Assembly (NCBI GenBank): GCA_022844225.1
Contig: JALHMC010000021.1
Span: forward strand, 1-55,901
Reading direction: 5' to 3'
DNA: 55,901 bases
From: Hyphomicrobiaceae bacterium
GTDB taxonomy: Bacteria; Pseudomonadota; Alphaproteobacteria; Rhizobiales; Hyphomicrobiaceae
Under the pieces are notes generated by a model that had not been told where the DNA came from, ran no database searches, and worked only from the letters and a program-made list of their open reading frames with translations. A program made the position numbers and the translations under genes. How positions within the stretch are numbered: position 1 is the first letter of the stretch; each line of letters begins with the position of its first letter. Shown piece after piece: positions 9,717 to 17,940 of the stretch.

Positions 9717-10628
9717 ATGAGCAAGGGCAGGATCGGTTTCGTTGGCATCGGAATGATGGGCATGCCCATGACGGGCCGCTTGCTCGCCGCGGGCTACGAG
9801 GTCGTCGCTTACGACATGCGTAAGGAGGCCGTGGACAAGATCGTCGCCAAAGGGGCTGAAGCGGCCACCTCCCCGGCCGACGTCGCCTCGAAAACCGAGA
9901 CCGTTCTCGTCTCCTTGCCGATGCCCGACATCGTCCGTGATGTCGCCTTCGGGAAGAACGGGGTCGCATCCGGCAACCGGCGCCGGATCTTCGTCGATCT
10001 TTCGACGACCGGTCCGCGCGTGGCTGAGGGCATCGCCAGCGAGTTCGCGAACCATGGCGTCATCTCCATCGACGCTCCCGTCTCGGGCGGCGTCTCGGGG
10101 GCCGAGAAGGGCACGCTCGCCGTGATGGTCTCGGGCCCGAAAGCGGAGTGTGAGGCCCTCCGGCCCATCTTCGATGTCATCGGCAAGTATTTCTGGGTCG
10201 GCGAGAAGCCCGGCCAGGGCCAGATGATGAAATTGATGAACAACCTCCTCTCGGCGACCGCGATGGCGGCGACCGCTGAGGCGATCGTCCTCGGCGTCAA
10301 AGCCGGCCTCGACCCCTTCATCATGTGCGACGTCATCAACGCCGGCTCGGGCATGAATACCGCGACCCGCGACAAGTTCCCGAAGGCCGTGCTGCCACGC
10401 ACTTTCGATGTCGGTTTCGCGACGGGTCTGATGACCAAGGACGTGATGCTGGCGCTCGCCGAGGCGGACTACCACAAGATGCCGATGGGCATCGGCAATG
10501 CCGTCAAGGCCACCTGGTTGCAGGCGCTCGCCAAGGAGGGCGGCGCATCCGACATGTCTCGCATCGTCCAGATGATGGAGGAGACAGCCGGCGTCGTCGC
10601 AGGTCAACCGGGCGGGCGTAAGGCTTAG
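9717..10628 (+). CDS. NAD(P)-dependent 3-hydroxyisobutyrate dehydrogenase family oxidoreductase
   Basis: A beta-hydroxyacid dehydrogenase of 303 residues. The N-terminal Rossmann fold opens with GFVGIGMMGMPM (residues 7-18). The substrate-binding segment DAPVSGGVSGAEKGTL lies at about 119-133, and the catalytic lysine is Lys172 in GQGQMMKLMNN. The C-terminal helical domain forms the dimer. Family members reduce tartronate semialdehyde or succinic semialdehyde, or oxidise 3-hydroxyisobutyrate, and the sequence does not decide among them. The residue after the first Rossmann strand is Asp in VVAYDMRK, which favours NAD over NADP (inference). It stands alone between argJ (divergent) and a cupin gene (convergent). 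Confidence 0.9.
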   Translation: MSKGRIGFVGIGMMGMPMTGRLLAAGYEVVAYDMRKEAVDKIVAKGAEAATSPADVASKTETVLVSLPMPDIVRDVAFGKNGVASGNRRRIFVDLSTTGPRVAEGIASEFANHGVISIDAPVSGGVSGAEKGTLAVMVSGPKAECEALRPIFDVIGKYFWVGEKPGQGQMMKLMNNLLSATAMAATAEAIVLGVKAGLDPFIMCDVINAGSGMNTATRDKFPKAVLPRTFDVGFATGLMTKDVMLALAEADYHKMPMGIGNAVKATWLQALAKEGGASDMSRIVQMMEETAGVVAGQPGGRKA

Positions 10629-10643
10629 CTGCCCGGAGCAGGC

Positions 10644-10662
10644 CGGGAGCGAACTGCTCCCG
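10644..10662. terminator. Hairpin between convergent genes
   Basis: A perfect seven-base inverted repeat, CGGGAGC and GCTCCCG, separated by five bases lies between the stop codons of the dehydrogenase at 9717 and the cupin at 10709. It could act as a bidirectional terminator, but neither side has a T run. Confidence 0.4.
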
Positions 10663-10708
10663 CGCCTGTCATCCGATCTCGGTGAAGTCCAGTTGGCTAT
10701 CCGATCGA

Positions 10709-11128
10709 CTACTCTGCCGCCTGTAACTTTCCGTCTGGGCCTTCGACGACCCTTGTCGCGAAATTCGCAGGCGACACGACCTCGAGCACCTCGAAGTCCT
10801 CCGAGCAGGCGATCTCGCGGTGGGGGATGCCGGGACGCTGATTGATGCAGTCGCCCTTCTTGATCGTGCGCACGCCCTCACCCTCGTACTCGAAGGTGGC
10901 CCAGCCGTTCAGCACGTAGACCATCTGAAACGCACAGTCATGGACGTGCCATTTCTGCACCTGATCGGCCTGCTTCTTGCCGTTGTGTCGAATGACGTGG
11001 GCGACATAGTCGCCGTTGGTCGAATCCTTGAAGCCGAGATCGCGATACTCGAAGATCTCCCTGAGGCCCGGTGTCCACGTGGCCCCGTTCGCCTCATTGT
11101 GGCTGAATTTCCAGTTGTCCTGCGACAT
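10709..11128 (-). CDS. Cupin domain protein
   Basis: A single-domain cupin of 139 residues. The metal site is complete: His61-x-His63 and Gln68 in the first motif, and His103 in the second (PGIPHRE). The start at 11128 is fixed by a strong GAGGAGG just upstream. The function is unknown; such small cupins range from dioxygenases to isomerases and sensors. The gene overlaps nothing and lies between the dehydrogenase (convergent) and the carboxyltransferase (divergent). Use in the same catabolic route as the carboxyltransferase is possible but not shown. Confidence 0.85.
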   Translation of the reverse strand: MSQDNWKFSHNEANGATWTPGLREIFEYRDLGFKDSTNGDYVAHVIRHNGKKQADQVQKWHVHDCAFQMVYVLNGWATFEYEGEGVRTIKKGDCINQRPGIPHREIACSEDFEVLEVVSPANFATRVVEGPDGKLQAAE

Positions 11129-11298
11129 GATTTCCTCCTCGCGCGACTGCCGTCTTGACGTGACGGCTCGAACGCGTCGAGTTTCATACAAGGCCACGCA
11201 GGTGTCGAGAGCCCCTCGCGCCAGTTGCGGCCAAACCCGACCGTCAGCCGTCCCCTCGATCAGAGCGCGGCAGCGTAACCAGGAGCCCGGGACCAGAG

Positions 11299-12903
11299 AT
11301 GGCAAACGACGACGGGATGGGCGCACGGCCCCTGAGCGGCTGGCAGCCGGAACTCGATGAGTTGCATCTGCGCGAAAAGCTCGCTCACGAGATGGGCGGC
11401 GCCGATAAGGTCGCGCGTCAGCATGCCGGCGGGCGGCTCACCATCCGGGAACGTATCGACAGGCTCGTCGATCCAGGTACGTTTCGCGAAGTCGGGGCCA
11501 TAGCGGGTCGCGGCACCTACGACGACAAGGGGCGTCTCACTGATTTCATGCCTGCTAACCGGCTAACGGGACGGGCCATGCTCGATGGCCGCCCCGTGGT
11601 CATCTCAGGCGACGACTTCACGGTGCGTGGTGGCTCGGCAGACGCTACGATTCCCAACAAGACCACGATTGCCGAGCGGATGGCGGCCGAGTTGCGCATC
11701 CCAATCATCCGGATCATCGAGGGCTCTGGCGGCGGCGGCTCCGTCAAGACAATCGAGACGAAAGGCTACACCAACTTACCTGGTGGCCTCGACGGCAACT
11801 CCGATCGCTACAAGCTGCTGGCTGCGAACATGGGCCAGATCCCTGTCGTGGCGTTGGGGCTCGGGTCGGTGGCCGGCCTCGGAGCGGCGCAGGTTTCGGC
11901 CAGTCATTATTCGGTGATGACCAAGTCGACCTCCGCCATGTTCGTGGCGGGGCCCCCCGTCGTGGCTCGCATCGGCTCCAAGAAAACTCTCGACAAGCAG
12001 GCGCTGGGCGGCTGGCAGATCCAGTGCGAGGCCGGCGCCGTCGACGACGCGGTCGACACCGAGGATCAGGCTTTCGAGCGCGCGCGGCTGTTCCTCTCGT
12101 ACCTCCCATCGTCCGTTCACTCGGTCGCCGAGCGCCAGCCGTGCAACGATCCGGCCGGCCGCCGCGACGAGCGGCTGTTCTCGATTGTGCCTCGCGACCG
12201 CAACCAGCCGTACAAGATGCGCACGGTCGTCGAATCGGTCTTCGACCGGGACTCTTTCATGGAGATCGGCCGACACTTCGGGCGACCGATCATAACGGGC
12301 CTGGCTCGCCTGGAAGGGCTACCCGTGGCGGTCCTTGCCTCAGACCCATTCCATGCCATGGGGGCTTGGACGGCAGACGCCTGCGAGAAGGTGATCCGCT
12401 TCGTCGATCTCGCGGAGACGTTCCATACCCCGATCGTCTACCTCTGCGACTGTCCGGGCTTCATGATCGGCCTCGAGGCCGAAAAGCGAGCCACCATCCG
12501 CTACGGCGTTCGTGCCATGGCGGCCATCAACCAAACCACCGTTCCGTGGTGCACGATCATTACGCGCAACGTCTACGGCGTCGCGGGTGCCGCGCACGTG
12601 CCAGCGGGGCGTTTCTCCACTCGCTATGCGTGGCTGTCCTCGTCGTGGGGCTCCCTGCCGCTCGAAGGCGGTGTCGAGGCCGCCTACCGGGCCGAGATCG
12701 ACGCGGCCGAAGACAAGGCGGCTAAAATGGCCGAGATCTCCGAGCGGCTCGAAGCTCTGAAGTCCCCGTTCCGCTCGGCCGAAGCCTTCGGCATCGAGGA
12801 GATCATCGATCCTCGCGATACGCGGCCACTACTCTGCGAGTTCGCGCGGTTGGCTGAGCCAGTCCGGCAGCCGGGTCCACGGGCCTTCTCGATGCGGCCT
12901 TGA
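11299..12903 (+). CDS. Acyl-CoA carboxylase, carboxyltransferase (beta) subunit
   Basis: A 534-residue carboxyltransferase of the propionyl-CoA/methylcrotonyl-CoA/geranyl-CoA carboxylase family, which transfers CO2 from biotin to an acyl-CoA. Two crotonase-like halves are visible. The N-terminal half has RLTIRERIDRLVDPGTF, the glycine-rich IEGSGGGGS and the GLGSVAGLGAAQ block. The C-terminal half has YLCDCPGFMIGLEAEK, TIITRNVYGVAGAAH and the acidic ending RSAEAFGIEEIIDPRDTRP. No biotin carboxylase or biotin-carrier subunit is encoded nearby, so it must borrow one from elsewhere or do a different acyl-CoA reaction. It starts 170 bases from the divergent cupin start and converges with the LLM gene at 12915. 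Confidence 0.9.
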   Translation: MANDDGMGARPLSGWQPELDELHLREKLAHEMGGADKVARQHAGGRLTIRERIDRLVDPGTFREVGAIAGRGTYDDKGRLTDFMPANRLTGRAMLDGRPVVISGDDFTVRGGSADATIPNKTTIAERMAAELRIPIIRIIEGSGGGGSVKTIETKGYTNLPGGLDGNSDRYKLLAANMGQIPVVALGLGSVAGLGAAQVSASHYSVMTKSTSAMFVAGPPVVARIGSKKTLDKQALGGWQIQCEAGAVDDAVDTEDQAFERARLFLSYLPSSVHSVAERQPCNDPAGRRDERLFSIVPRDRNQPYKMRTVVESVFDRDSFMEIGRHFGRPIITGLARLEGLPVAVLASDPFHAMGAWTADACEKVIRFVDLAETFHTPIVYLCDCPGFMIGLEAEKRATIRYGVRAMAAINQTTVPWCTIITRNVYGVAGAAHVPAGRFSTRYAWLSSSWGSLPLEGGVEAAYRAEIDAAEDKAAKMAEISERLEALKSPFRSAEAFGIEEIIDPRDTRPLLCEFARLAEPVRQPGPRAFSMRP

Positions 12904-12914
12904 GCCCCCGCATG

Positions 12915-14018
12915 CTAGGTGTGCGCTGACGGCGGCATCGCGTCGATCTGCGCGGCGCCTTGCCTGATCATCGGGATCAGCTCGCGGCCGAATTCCGTCG
13001 TGTCACGTTCGGGATCGAAGCCGCGGATCAGGAACGAGGCGACGCCGACTTTGTAATACTCGAGCAATGCGTCCGCCACCTGACGCGGCGTGCCGACGAG
13101 CGCACTCGTGTTGCCGAGCGCCCCCGTCGCCTTGGTGATCGGCATCCAGAGGCAGGTGTCGTGCAGATCTCTCTCCGCCGCAAAGCCCATCAGGCGGCGT
13201 CCCGCATTATCGACCGCCTCTTTCGTTGCCTCTTGCCGGCTCCAACCGCGTGAGGCGCCTCGCTCGAGCTTGGCGAGGATCGCGTGCGCTTTCTCCCAGG
13301 CGGCGGCCTCGGTGTCGGCGATGATCGGACGAGCTGAGATATTGAAGCCGATCTGGCGGCCGAATCGCGCGGATCGCTCCCGCATCTCGGCGATTCGCGC
13401 CTTGGCGGCCACGAGCGGCTCGGCGTACATCGCGTAGGTACCGCAGTGTTCAGCCCCCATCGCGAGCGCGCCCTCGGATGCGCCTCCGAACAGGATCTCG
13501 GGGTGCGGCTGCTGGAAGGGCCTCACATCCGACGCCGCCCCCTTCACGCGATAGAAGCGGCCCTCGAAATCGAATGGCTTCGTCTCGCTCCAGCTTCGTC
13601 GCATCAGCGCCAGGTATTCAGCGGCGCGCTCGTAGCGCTCGGGCTTGGGCGAGAAATCGCCATCGCCCCACTGCTCCGCGTCGGTTTTCCCCGTAATGAT
13701 GTGAACGGCGAGGCGCCCGCGCGCCAGCTGGTCGAACGTCGCGATCTTCCGGGCCATCAGGGTCGGCGCCACGAACCCCGGCCGATGCGCGATGAGGAAT
13801 TTGATGCGGTCCGTCGCGTACGAGGCATGCAGGGCAACGAGAAACCCCTCGGCTGACGACGACGTGTAGCCGACCAGCGCCATGTCGTAGCCCGCGGCCT
13901 CGTGCGCCCGCGCATTGGCGACCACGTAGTCCGGTGACAGCTGGCCCTCGATGATGATCAGTTGAGCGTCGCTCTGTGGTGGCGTCACGCCGATCATGCC
14001 GAGAATGCGGACGGGCAT
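12915..14018 (-). CDS. LLM class flavin-dependent oxidoreductase (SsuD-like)
   Basis: A luciferase-like monooxygenase of 367 residues using reduced FMN delivered by a separate reductase. It has the TIM-barrel pattern of the alkanesulfonate monooxygenase branch: an N-terminal beta strand with LGMIGVTPP, then FLIAHRPGFVAPTLMARKIATFDQLARGRLAVHIITG, and a C-terminal region with GTPRQVADALLEYYKVGVASFLIRGFDPERD. The blocks match SsuD-like enzymes that desulfonate alkanesulfonates or oxidise related carbon compounds. No ssuABC transporter or flavin reductase is next to it, so the substrate is open. It is divergent from the double-VOC gene and converges with the carboxyltransferase. Confidence 0.88.
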   Translation of the reverse strand: MPVRILGMIGVTPPQSDAQLIIIEGQLSPDYVVANARAHEAAGYDMALVGYTSSSAEGFLVALHASYATDRIKFLIAHRPGFVAPTLMARKIATFDQLARGRLAVHIITGKTDAEQWGDGDFSPKPERYERAAEYLALMRRSWSETKPFDFEGRFYRVKGAASDVRPFQQPHPEILFGGASEGALAMGAEHCGTYAMYAEPLVAAKARIAEMRERSARFGRQIGFNISARPIIADTEAAAWEKAHAILAKLERGASRGWSRQEATKEAVDNAGRRLMGFAAERDLHDTCLWMPITKATGALGNTSALVGTPRQVADALLEYYKVGVASFLIRGFDPERDTTEFGRELIPMIRQGAAQIDAMPPSAHT

Positions 14019-14194
14019 GGCATCTTCTCCTCTGACTTTCGGCGCCAGTGTCGCGCTATCGGGCGAACGGGGCTAGTGGCCCGTCGCGGACGGTACAAGC
14101 CCACGCCTTCCCAAGCCTTGCAGCGAAAGCCTTGCTCGTCACGCGACCGGCCCGCACAATCACACCCCACAGCCATGCCCGGAGCGCGCGACCC

Positions 14195-15007
14195 ATGTTC
14201 ACCGACATCCAGCACATCGGTTACCTGACACGAGACCTTGATGAGGCGATCGCGTGGTTCGCCAAGGCCTTCGGCGGCGTCAATGCCGGCGGCACGCAGA
14301 TGCAGAAGAGCCCAATGGTCCCAACAGGCGGCCGGAACGCTTTCGTCCGCTTCGGTGACTGCGAGGTGGAGCTGATGGAGCCCGGCGACCGCGACGGACT
14401 GCCTTCAGGCACGCTGGTCATGCATCACGTCGGCTGGGTGGTGGCCGACATCAAAGCGGCGGCCGCCGAGGCGCGCGCGAAGGGCCTCACGTTTCTCGCC
14501 GACGCGCCCTACACCAATCCTATGCAGCAGCAGGTCCACTACTTCGACCCGGCGTCGACCAACGGCGTCTGGATGCACCTCACGCAGGTGCCGCCGAAAC
14601 CCGTGACCAGTCCGAAAGCCCCGTGGATCACCGACATCGTGCATCCGGGTTACCTCGTGCGCGATCTCGATAAGGCGGTGGCGTGGTATGTCGAGAAGCT
14701 CGGCGGCCGTCACATCGGGGGTGGGCCGTCGCGACGGGGCGGGCGCATCGCTTTCATCGATTGCGGCGCGGCGCAGGTGGAACTCATCGAGCCGGAGAAC
14801 GCCGCAAGCCTCGGCGAGGCTCACGTCCTCGACCACGTCGGCTACGAGACCAAGACCCTGGACGCCGACCTCCCGCTCTACGCTGCGCGCGGTCTCGCCT
14901 ACCAGACGCCAGAACCCGCCGTGAACCCCGTCGGCCAACGACTCATTTACCTGGACACAGCAACCAGCATGGGTGCGCGCATGCATCTGACGGAACTGCC
15001 CGGCTAG
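14195..15007 (+). CDS. Tandem VOC-domain protein (glyoxalase/dioxygenase superfamily)
   Basis: A 270-residue protein made of two vicinal-oxygen-chelate domains. The first opens with DIQHIGYLTRDLDEAIAWF (about residues 3-21), the second with DIVHPGYLVRDLDKAVAWY after a Pro/Lys linker near residue 140. Each half keeps a His early, a central His (HHVGWVV; DHVGYET) and a late Glu-containing strand (ELMEP; ELIEP). These are the positions that bind the metal in glyoxalases, epimerases and extradiol dioxygenases. The start at 14195 is chosen by homology and GGAG about ten bases upstream. The substrate cannot be assigned. An epimerase role beside the acyl-CoA carboxyltransferase is a guess only. Confidence 0.85.
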   Translation: MFTDIQHIGYLTRDLDEAIAWFAKAFGGVNAGGTQMQKSPMVPTGGRNAFVRFGDCEVELMEPGDRDGLPSGTLVMHHVGWVVADIKAAAAEARAKGLTFLADAPYTNPMQQQVHYFDPASTNGVWMHLTQVPPKPVTSPKAPWITDIVHPGYLVRDLDKAVAWYVEKLGGRHIGGGPSRRGGRIAFIDCGAAQVELIEPENAASLGEAHVLDHVGYETKTLDADLPLYAARGLAYQTPEPAVNPVGQRLIYLDTATSMGARMHLTELPG

Positions 15008-15149
15008 TAGCTCGGATCTGCCTTGACGCGTACCGCAGCGCATCGAGAGCGGTTCATCATCCGATTTCGGCGCCTCCGGCCTTGACTGATGGCGAGCGCA
15101 CGCGCGACGCTGCGCCTTCCAACGAAAAAATAGCTCGGGAGGTCACGTC

Positions 15150-16112
15150 ATGCCAAGGCTCTTGCTGGCAGCACTGTGCGCACTTTTCCTTTGGCCGTCG
15201 GACATGACACAGGCCCAGACTTGGCCCTCCAGGCCGATCAGGCTCGTGATCTCGTTTGGTCCGGGCTCAGCCAGCGACGCCATCGCCCGGATTCTGAGCA
15301 ATGAACTCACGAAGCAGCTCGGACAACCCGTCGTCATCATTCACAAGCCGGGAGCCGATGGCACTATATCGGGCGTCGAGGTGCAGAAATCGCCTCCCGA
15401 TGGCCACACATTCCTGTTCGGCACAAACAGCGCGCTGGCCGTCGCTCCGAACTTGCGCAAGACACCCCCATACAATGTGCTCACCGACTTCACCCCTGTC
15501 GGTATGGTCGGCCTCAATACACTTTTCTTCGTGGTGAATCCGGCGGTCCCAGCCACGACGATGACCGAGCTCGCAGAGCACATCCGCGCCAACCCTGGTA
15601 AGCTCAATGCGGCGACCGGCCATACCTACGCGATCGTATCGACGGGCCTCTTTGCGAAACACCACGGCCTCAAACTCGAGACCATCCCCTACAAGGGCGA
15701 GCCCGATGCCATCGTCGATCTGCTGGCCAACCGCGTCCAAATGATGGTCAGCACTTCGACAGCGGTCTACGGGCACGCCAAAGAGGGCAAGCTTCGCGTG
15801 CTCGCTGCGTCTACGGACGTGCGTAATCCGTTGTGGCCCGATGTCCCGACACTGGTAGAGGCCGGTCAGGCGCCGCACCCTTTCGCGGCATTCTTCGCCG
15901 TCGTCGGTCCTGCAGGGCTGCCTGCGGAGATCGCTGAGCGGATGAACAAGGAGATTGCAGCTGCGATAGCCAAACCCGAGACGCGCGAGTTGATGAAGAA
16001 CCAGGGCGTCATCGCCCAATCCTCCACAATCGCGGAGTTCGGAGCCTATCTGAAGAGCCAGAATGAGACCTGGAAGACGGCATTGGCTGAGTCGGGCGTC
16101 GAGCCGAATTGA
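15150..16112 (+). CDS. Tripartite tricarboxylate transporter substrate-binding protein (TctC/Bug family)
   Basis: A periplasmic binding protein of 320 residues. The N-terminal 22 residues form a signal peptide ending near MTQAQ. The mature part begins with the family signature WPSRPIRLVISFGPGSASDAIARIL, then QLGQPVVIIHKPGADGTISG, and later YKGEPDAIVDLLANRVQMM. Bug proteins bind carboxylates and other small anions, deliver them to TctA/TctB, or act as sensors. No tctA or tctB lies in the window, so it is an orphan receptor, a common situation in proteobacteria with many Bug paralogues. A hairpin follows the gene. Confidence 0.93.
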   Translation: MPRLLLAALCALFLWPSDMTQAQTWPSRPIRLVISFGPGSASDAIARILSNELTKQLGQPVVIIHKPGADGTISGVEVQKSPPDGHTFLFGTNSALAVAPNLRKTPPYNVLTDFTPVGMVGLNTLFFVVNPAVPATTMTELAEHIRANPGKLNAATGHTYAIVSTGLFAKHHGLKLETIPYKGEPDAIVDLLANRVQMMVSTSTAVYGHAKEGKLRVLAASTDVRNPLWPDVPTLVEAGQAPHPFAAFFAVVGPAGLPAEIAERMNKEIAAAIAKPETRELMKNQGVIAQSSTIAEFGAYLKSQNETWKTALAESGVEPN

Positions 16113-16136
16113 GGTCTTCGCCCTGGGCACAACAAG

Positions 16137-16163
16137 CGGAGGCGCATGGCTTTGGCGCCTCCG
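16137..16163 (+). terminator. Hairpin downstream of the TctC/Bug gene
   Basis: A perfect nine-base stem, CGGAGGCGC and GCGCCTCCG, with a nine-base loop begins 24 bases after the stop codon at 16112. The stem is strong enough for a terminator, but no T run follows, so termination may need Rho or the hairpin may stabilise the message. Confidence 0.5.
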
Positions 16164-16301
16164 AGCACCTGAAGGTTCGTCGATCTCCTGCGTAGAGAGC
16201 TCCAGGCGGCTGTCTCCGGAGCGCATGAGGTTGAAGACTGGTGATGCTAAGATACTATCGCTGGTCTCTCACTTGAACATATGGAACCAGCGGACCCCCA
16301 C

Positions 16302-16628
16302 ATGGCCTTCGCCGATACCTTGAAGACACTGCCCGCCATTGGGCATCTTGCTGCCCTGCAGCTGACTGACGCAACAAGCGGCCAAGTCGTGGCAACGATC
16401 GAGAACAAGCCGGGCCAAGGCGGCTCACTCGCCGTCTACAATCATCTTGCACAGGTGTATGGGGCAATCACGCCCGAGGCCGCTGAGCAAGGCCTCCAAC
16501 TCTACGGCGAGCACACCGCCGATGCGCGTGCCAATCCCGGCAAGCACCCGAACGTCGATCGCCTGCTCGCGCTGGTTGCCAGCGGCAAGACGTTGCGCAC
16601 CAAAGCTATACTGGCGGGGGCCCGTTGA
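16302..16628 (+). CDS. DUF2322 family protein
   Basis: A 108-residue soluble protein of unknown function. The pattern ENKPGQGGSLAVYNHLAQVYGAITPEAAEQGL followed by HPNVDRLL matches what I know of the DUF2322 family. Start 16302 gives the family's usual opening (MAFADTLKTLP); an in-frame ATG at 16281 would add seven residues, and neither has a convincing ribosome-binding site. It has no signal peptide and no membrane segment. It lies between the TctC/Bug gene and the glutamine amidotransferase without obvious cotranscription. Confidence 0.75.
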   Translation: MAFADTLKTLPAIGHLAALQLTDATSGQVVATIENKPGQGGSLAVYNHLAQVYGAITPEAAEQGLQLYGEHTADARANPGKHPNVDRLLALVASGKTLRTKAILAGAR

Positions 16629-16697
16629 AGCACGTCCGGGACGGTCCACACACGGCACCAGCCCCACCACGATCCTGCCGCCGCCTTCGGTCGACGC

Positions 16698-17483
16698 TCA
16701 GACCGAGTGATCCGGCTTAAAGGCTTCGATCCGGATCTGTCCCGGTGCCAGCACGACCACGCTCTGTTGCGGCACTGCCTCCCAGTCGGTCCGCCCATCA
16801 TCGAGTGGCTCTGACGCCATGAGATGGCCATTCGCACGAGAAATGCGACGAACATAGAGGGTCTCTGGCACGATGACGGTGGAGTACCTCACCGCATAGA
16901 CCGAACGCCCATCCGTCGCCGCCGCCGTGAACCGCAAAGGTTCGGCATTGCCATGCTCGGCCATCGTCGTCTCGACGAATCCGATCATCCGGGCGAATGC
17001 CCCCAAGGGATCGGCTTCCAAGCCGAACGCCAGCAACAGCAGGAACATGGCCTCACTGTCGGTGGTGCCGCCCCGATGTCGGAAGAGGGCATCCGGAATG
17101 CGCGCCTCCACAGGCCTTCGCACCGCCTCCCAATCCCCGATACCGCCATTGTGCATGAACATCCAGGCGCCGAGCGAGAAAGGGTGGCAATTGGCGCGGC
17201 TGATGGCAGTTCCGGTCGAGGCGCGCACGTGGGCGAAGAACAGCCGAGAGCGAATCTGGCGCGCAAGCGACAGCAGGTTTTCGTCGCTCCACGCTGGCCT
17301 CAGATCGCGAAATATCCCCGGTTCCTGCCGCTCGCCGTACCAGCCGAGGCCAAAGCCGTCGCCGTTGACGATGCTCTTGGCCTCCCGGCTGGAACGGCTC
17401 TGAACGATGAGGCTTTGCTCGGGAATAGTGACGAAGTCTTCGATGAAGATCGGCTCACCTGCGTAGGCAATCCAACGGCACAT
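16698..17483 (-). CDS. Class II glutamine amidotransferase (YafJ-like)
   Basis: A stand-alone class II amidotransferase domain of 261 residues. Start 17483 is chosen because it places cysteine at position 2 (MCRWIAYAG), the N-terminal nucleophile exposed after Met removal; AGGGAAG lies upstream. Further hallmarks are NGDGFGLGWYG at about 40-50, the HVRASTGTAISRANCHPF block and FMHNGGIGDW, which bind glutamine. There is no synthetase domain, so the ammonia acceptor is unknown. The protein resembles E. coli YafJ and EgtC-like amidotransferases. No ergothioneine genes are nearby. It is divergent from the sugar transferase across a 457-base gap. Confidence 0.9.
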   Translation of the reverse strand: MCRWIAYAGEPIFIEDFVTIPEQSLIVQSRSSREAKSIVNGDGFGLGWYGERQEPGIFRDLRPAWSDENLLSLARQIRSRLFFAHVRASTGTAISRANCHPFSLGAWMFMHNGGIGDWEAVRRPVEARIPDALFRHRGGTTDSEAMFLLLLAFGLEADPLGAFARMIGFVETTMAEHGNAEPLRFTAAATDGRSVYAVRYSTVIVPETLYVRRISRANGHLMASEPLDDGRTDWEAVPQQSVVVLAPGQIRIEAFKPDHSV

Positions 17484-17733
17484 GGCGGCTTCCCTGGTCG
17501 AAGCGCTGGGCTGCTGAACCCGCTCAAGCAACGGGCAAAGCGCTCCCGCTCGTTCCCCGGAGACTAGCGGGCGAAAGTCGCCTGACAAGGAGTTTCAGCC
17601 GGTTTGAAGGAACCGCATTGCCATCGCGACAGTTACGCACACAATCGCACTGCAGCAATTCCTCTTTAGTCAAATCAATGGGTTGGCGGCATATCACCAA
17701 AACGCGAAGCTGCCTGGCAATGCTTGCAGAAAG

Positions 17734-17748
17734 TTAATTCCTAATCAA
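17734..17748 (+). promoter_or_regulatory. CtrA-like site (one mismatch)
   Basis: TTAA, seven bases, then TCAA: one mismatch from the TTAA-N7-TTAA element bound by CtrA in alphaproteobacteria. It lies about 190 bases before the sugar transferase start. The surrounding sequence is AT-rich, so chance occurrence is likely enough to keep confidence low. Confidence 0.25.
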
Positions 17749-17832
17749 TTCATCCTGACGTCGTAAAATTGTGCTTTTCAACACTAAATTCATCTCTTAC
17801 AAATTGATGAAGCAGCGTCCCGAAGTGGATGA

Positions 17833-17859
17833 TCATCTCACGTACTGGGCATGAGATGA
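17833..17859. repeat. Inverted repeat upstream of the sugar transferase
   Basis: TCATCTCA at 17833-17840 and TGAGATGA at 17852-17859 form a perfect eight-base dyad with eleven bases between. The centre-to-centre distance of about two helical turns suits a dimeric regulator. It lies 82 bases before the ATG at 17941, where an operator would be expected. Confidence 0.45.
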
Positions 17860-17940
17860 CCAACTTCAGACGACCGTCCGCACTCGATCGCTGTCAACAT
17901 TGTTGCGACGCACAATGTAGACACCCAAGGGGTTTGAGGG

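Larger units (their letters stand above)
17484..17940. other. AT-richer intergenic region upstream of the sugar transferase
   Basis: A 457-base non-coding gap between divergent genes, clearly richer in A and T than its surroundings, with several TTAA and AATT stretches between about 17690 and 17810. It contains a near-CtrA site and an inverted repeat, listed separately. No ORF of credible composition is present. It probably holds the control region for polysaccharide synthesis. Confidence 0.55.

Noticed and set aside
9696..10607. A 303-codon minus-strand frame opposite the dehydrogenase
   Set aside because: Mirror of a gene with a complete Rossmann motif and catalytic lysine; no ribosome-binding site or homology.
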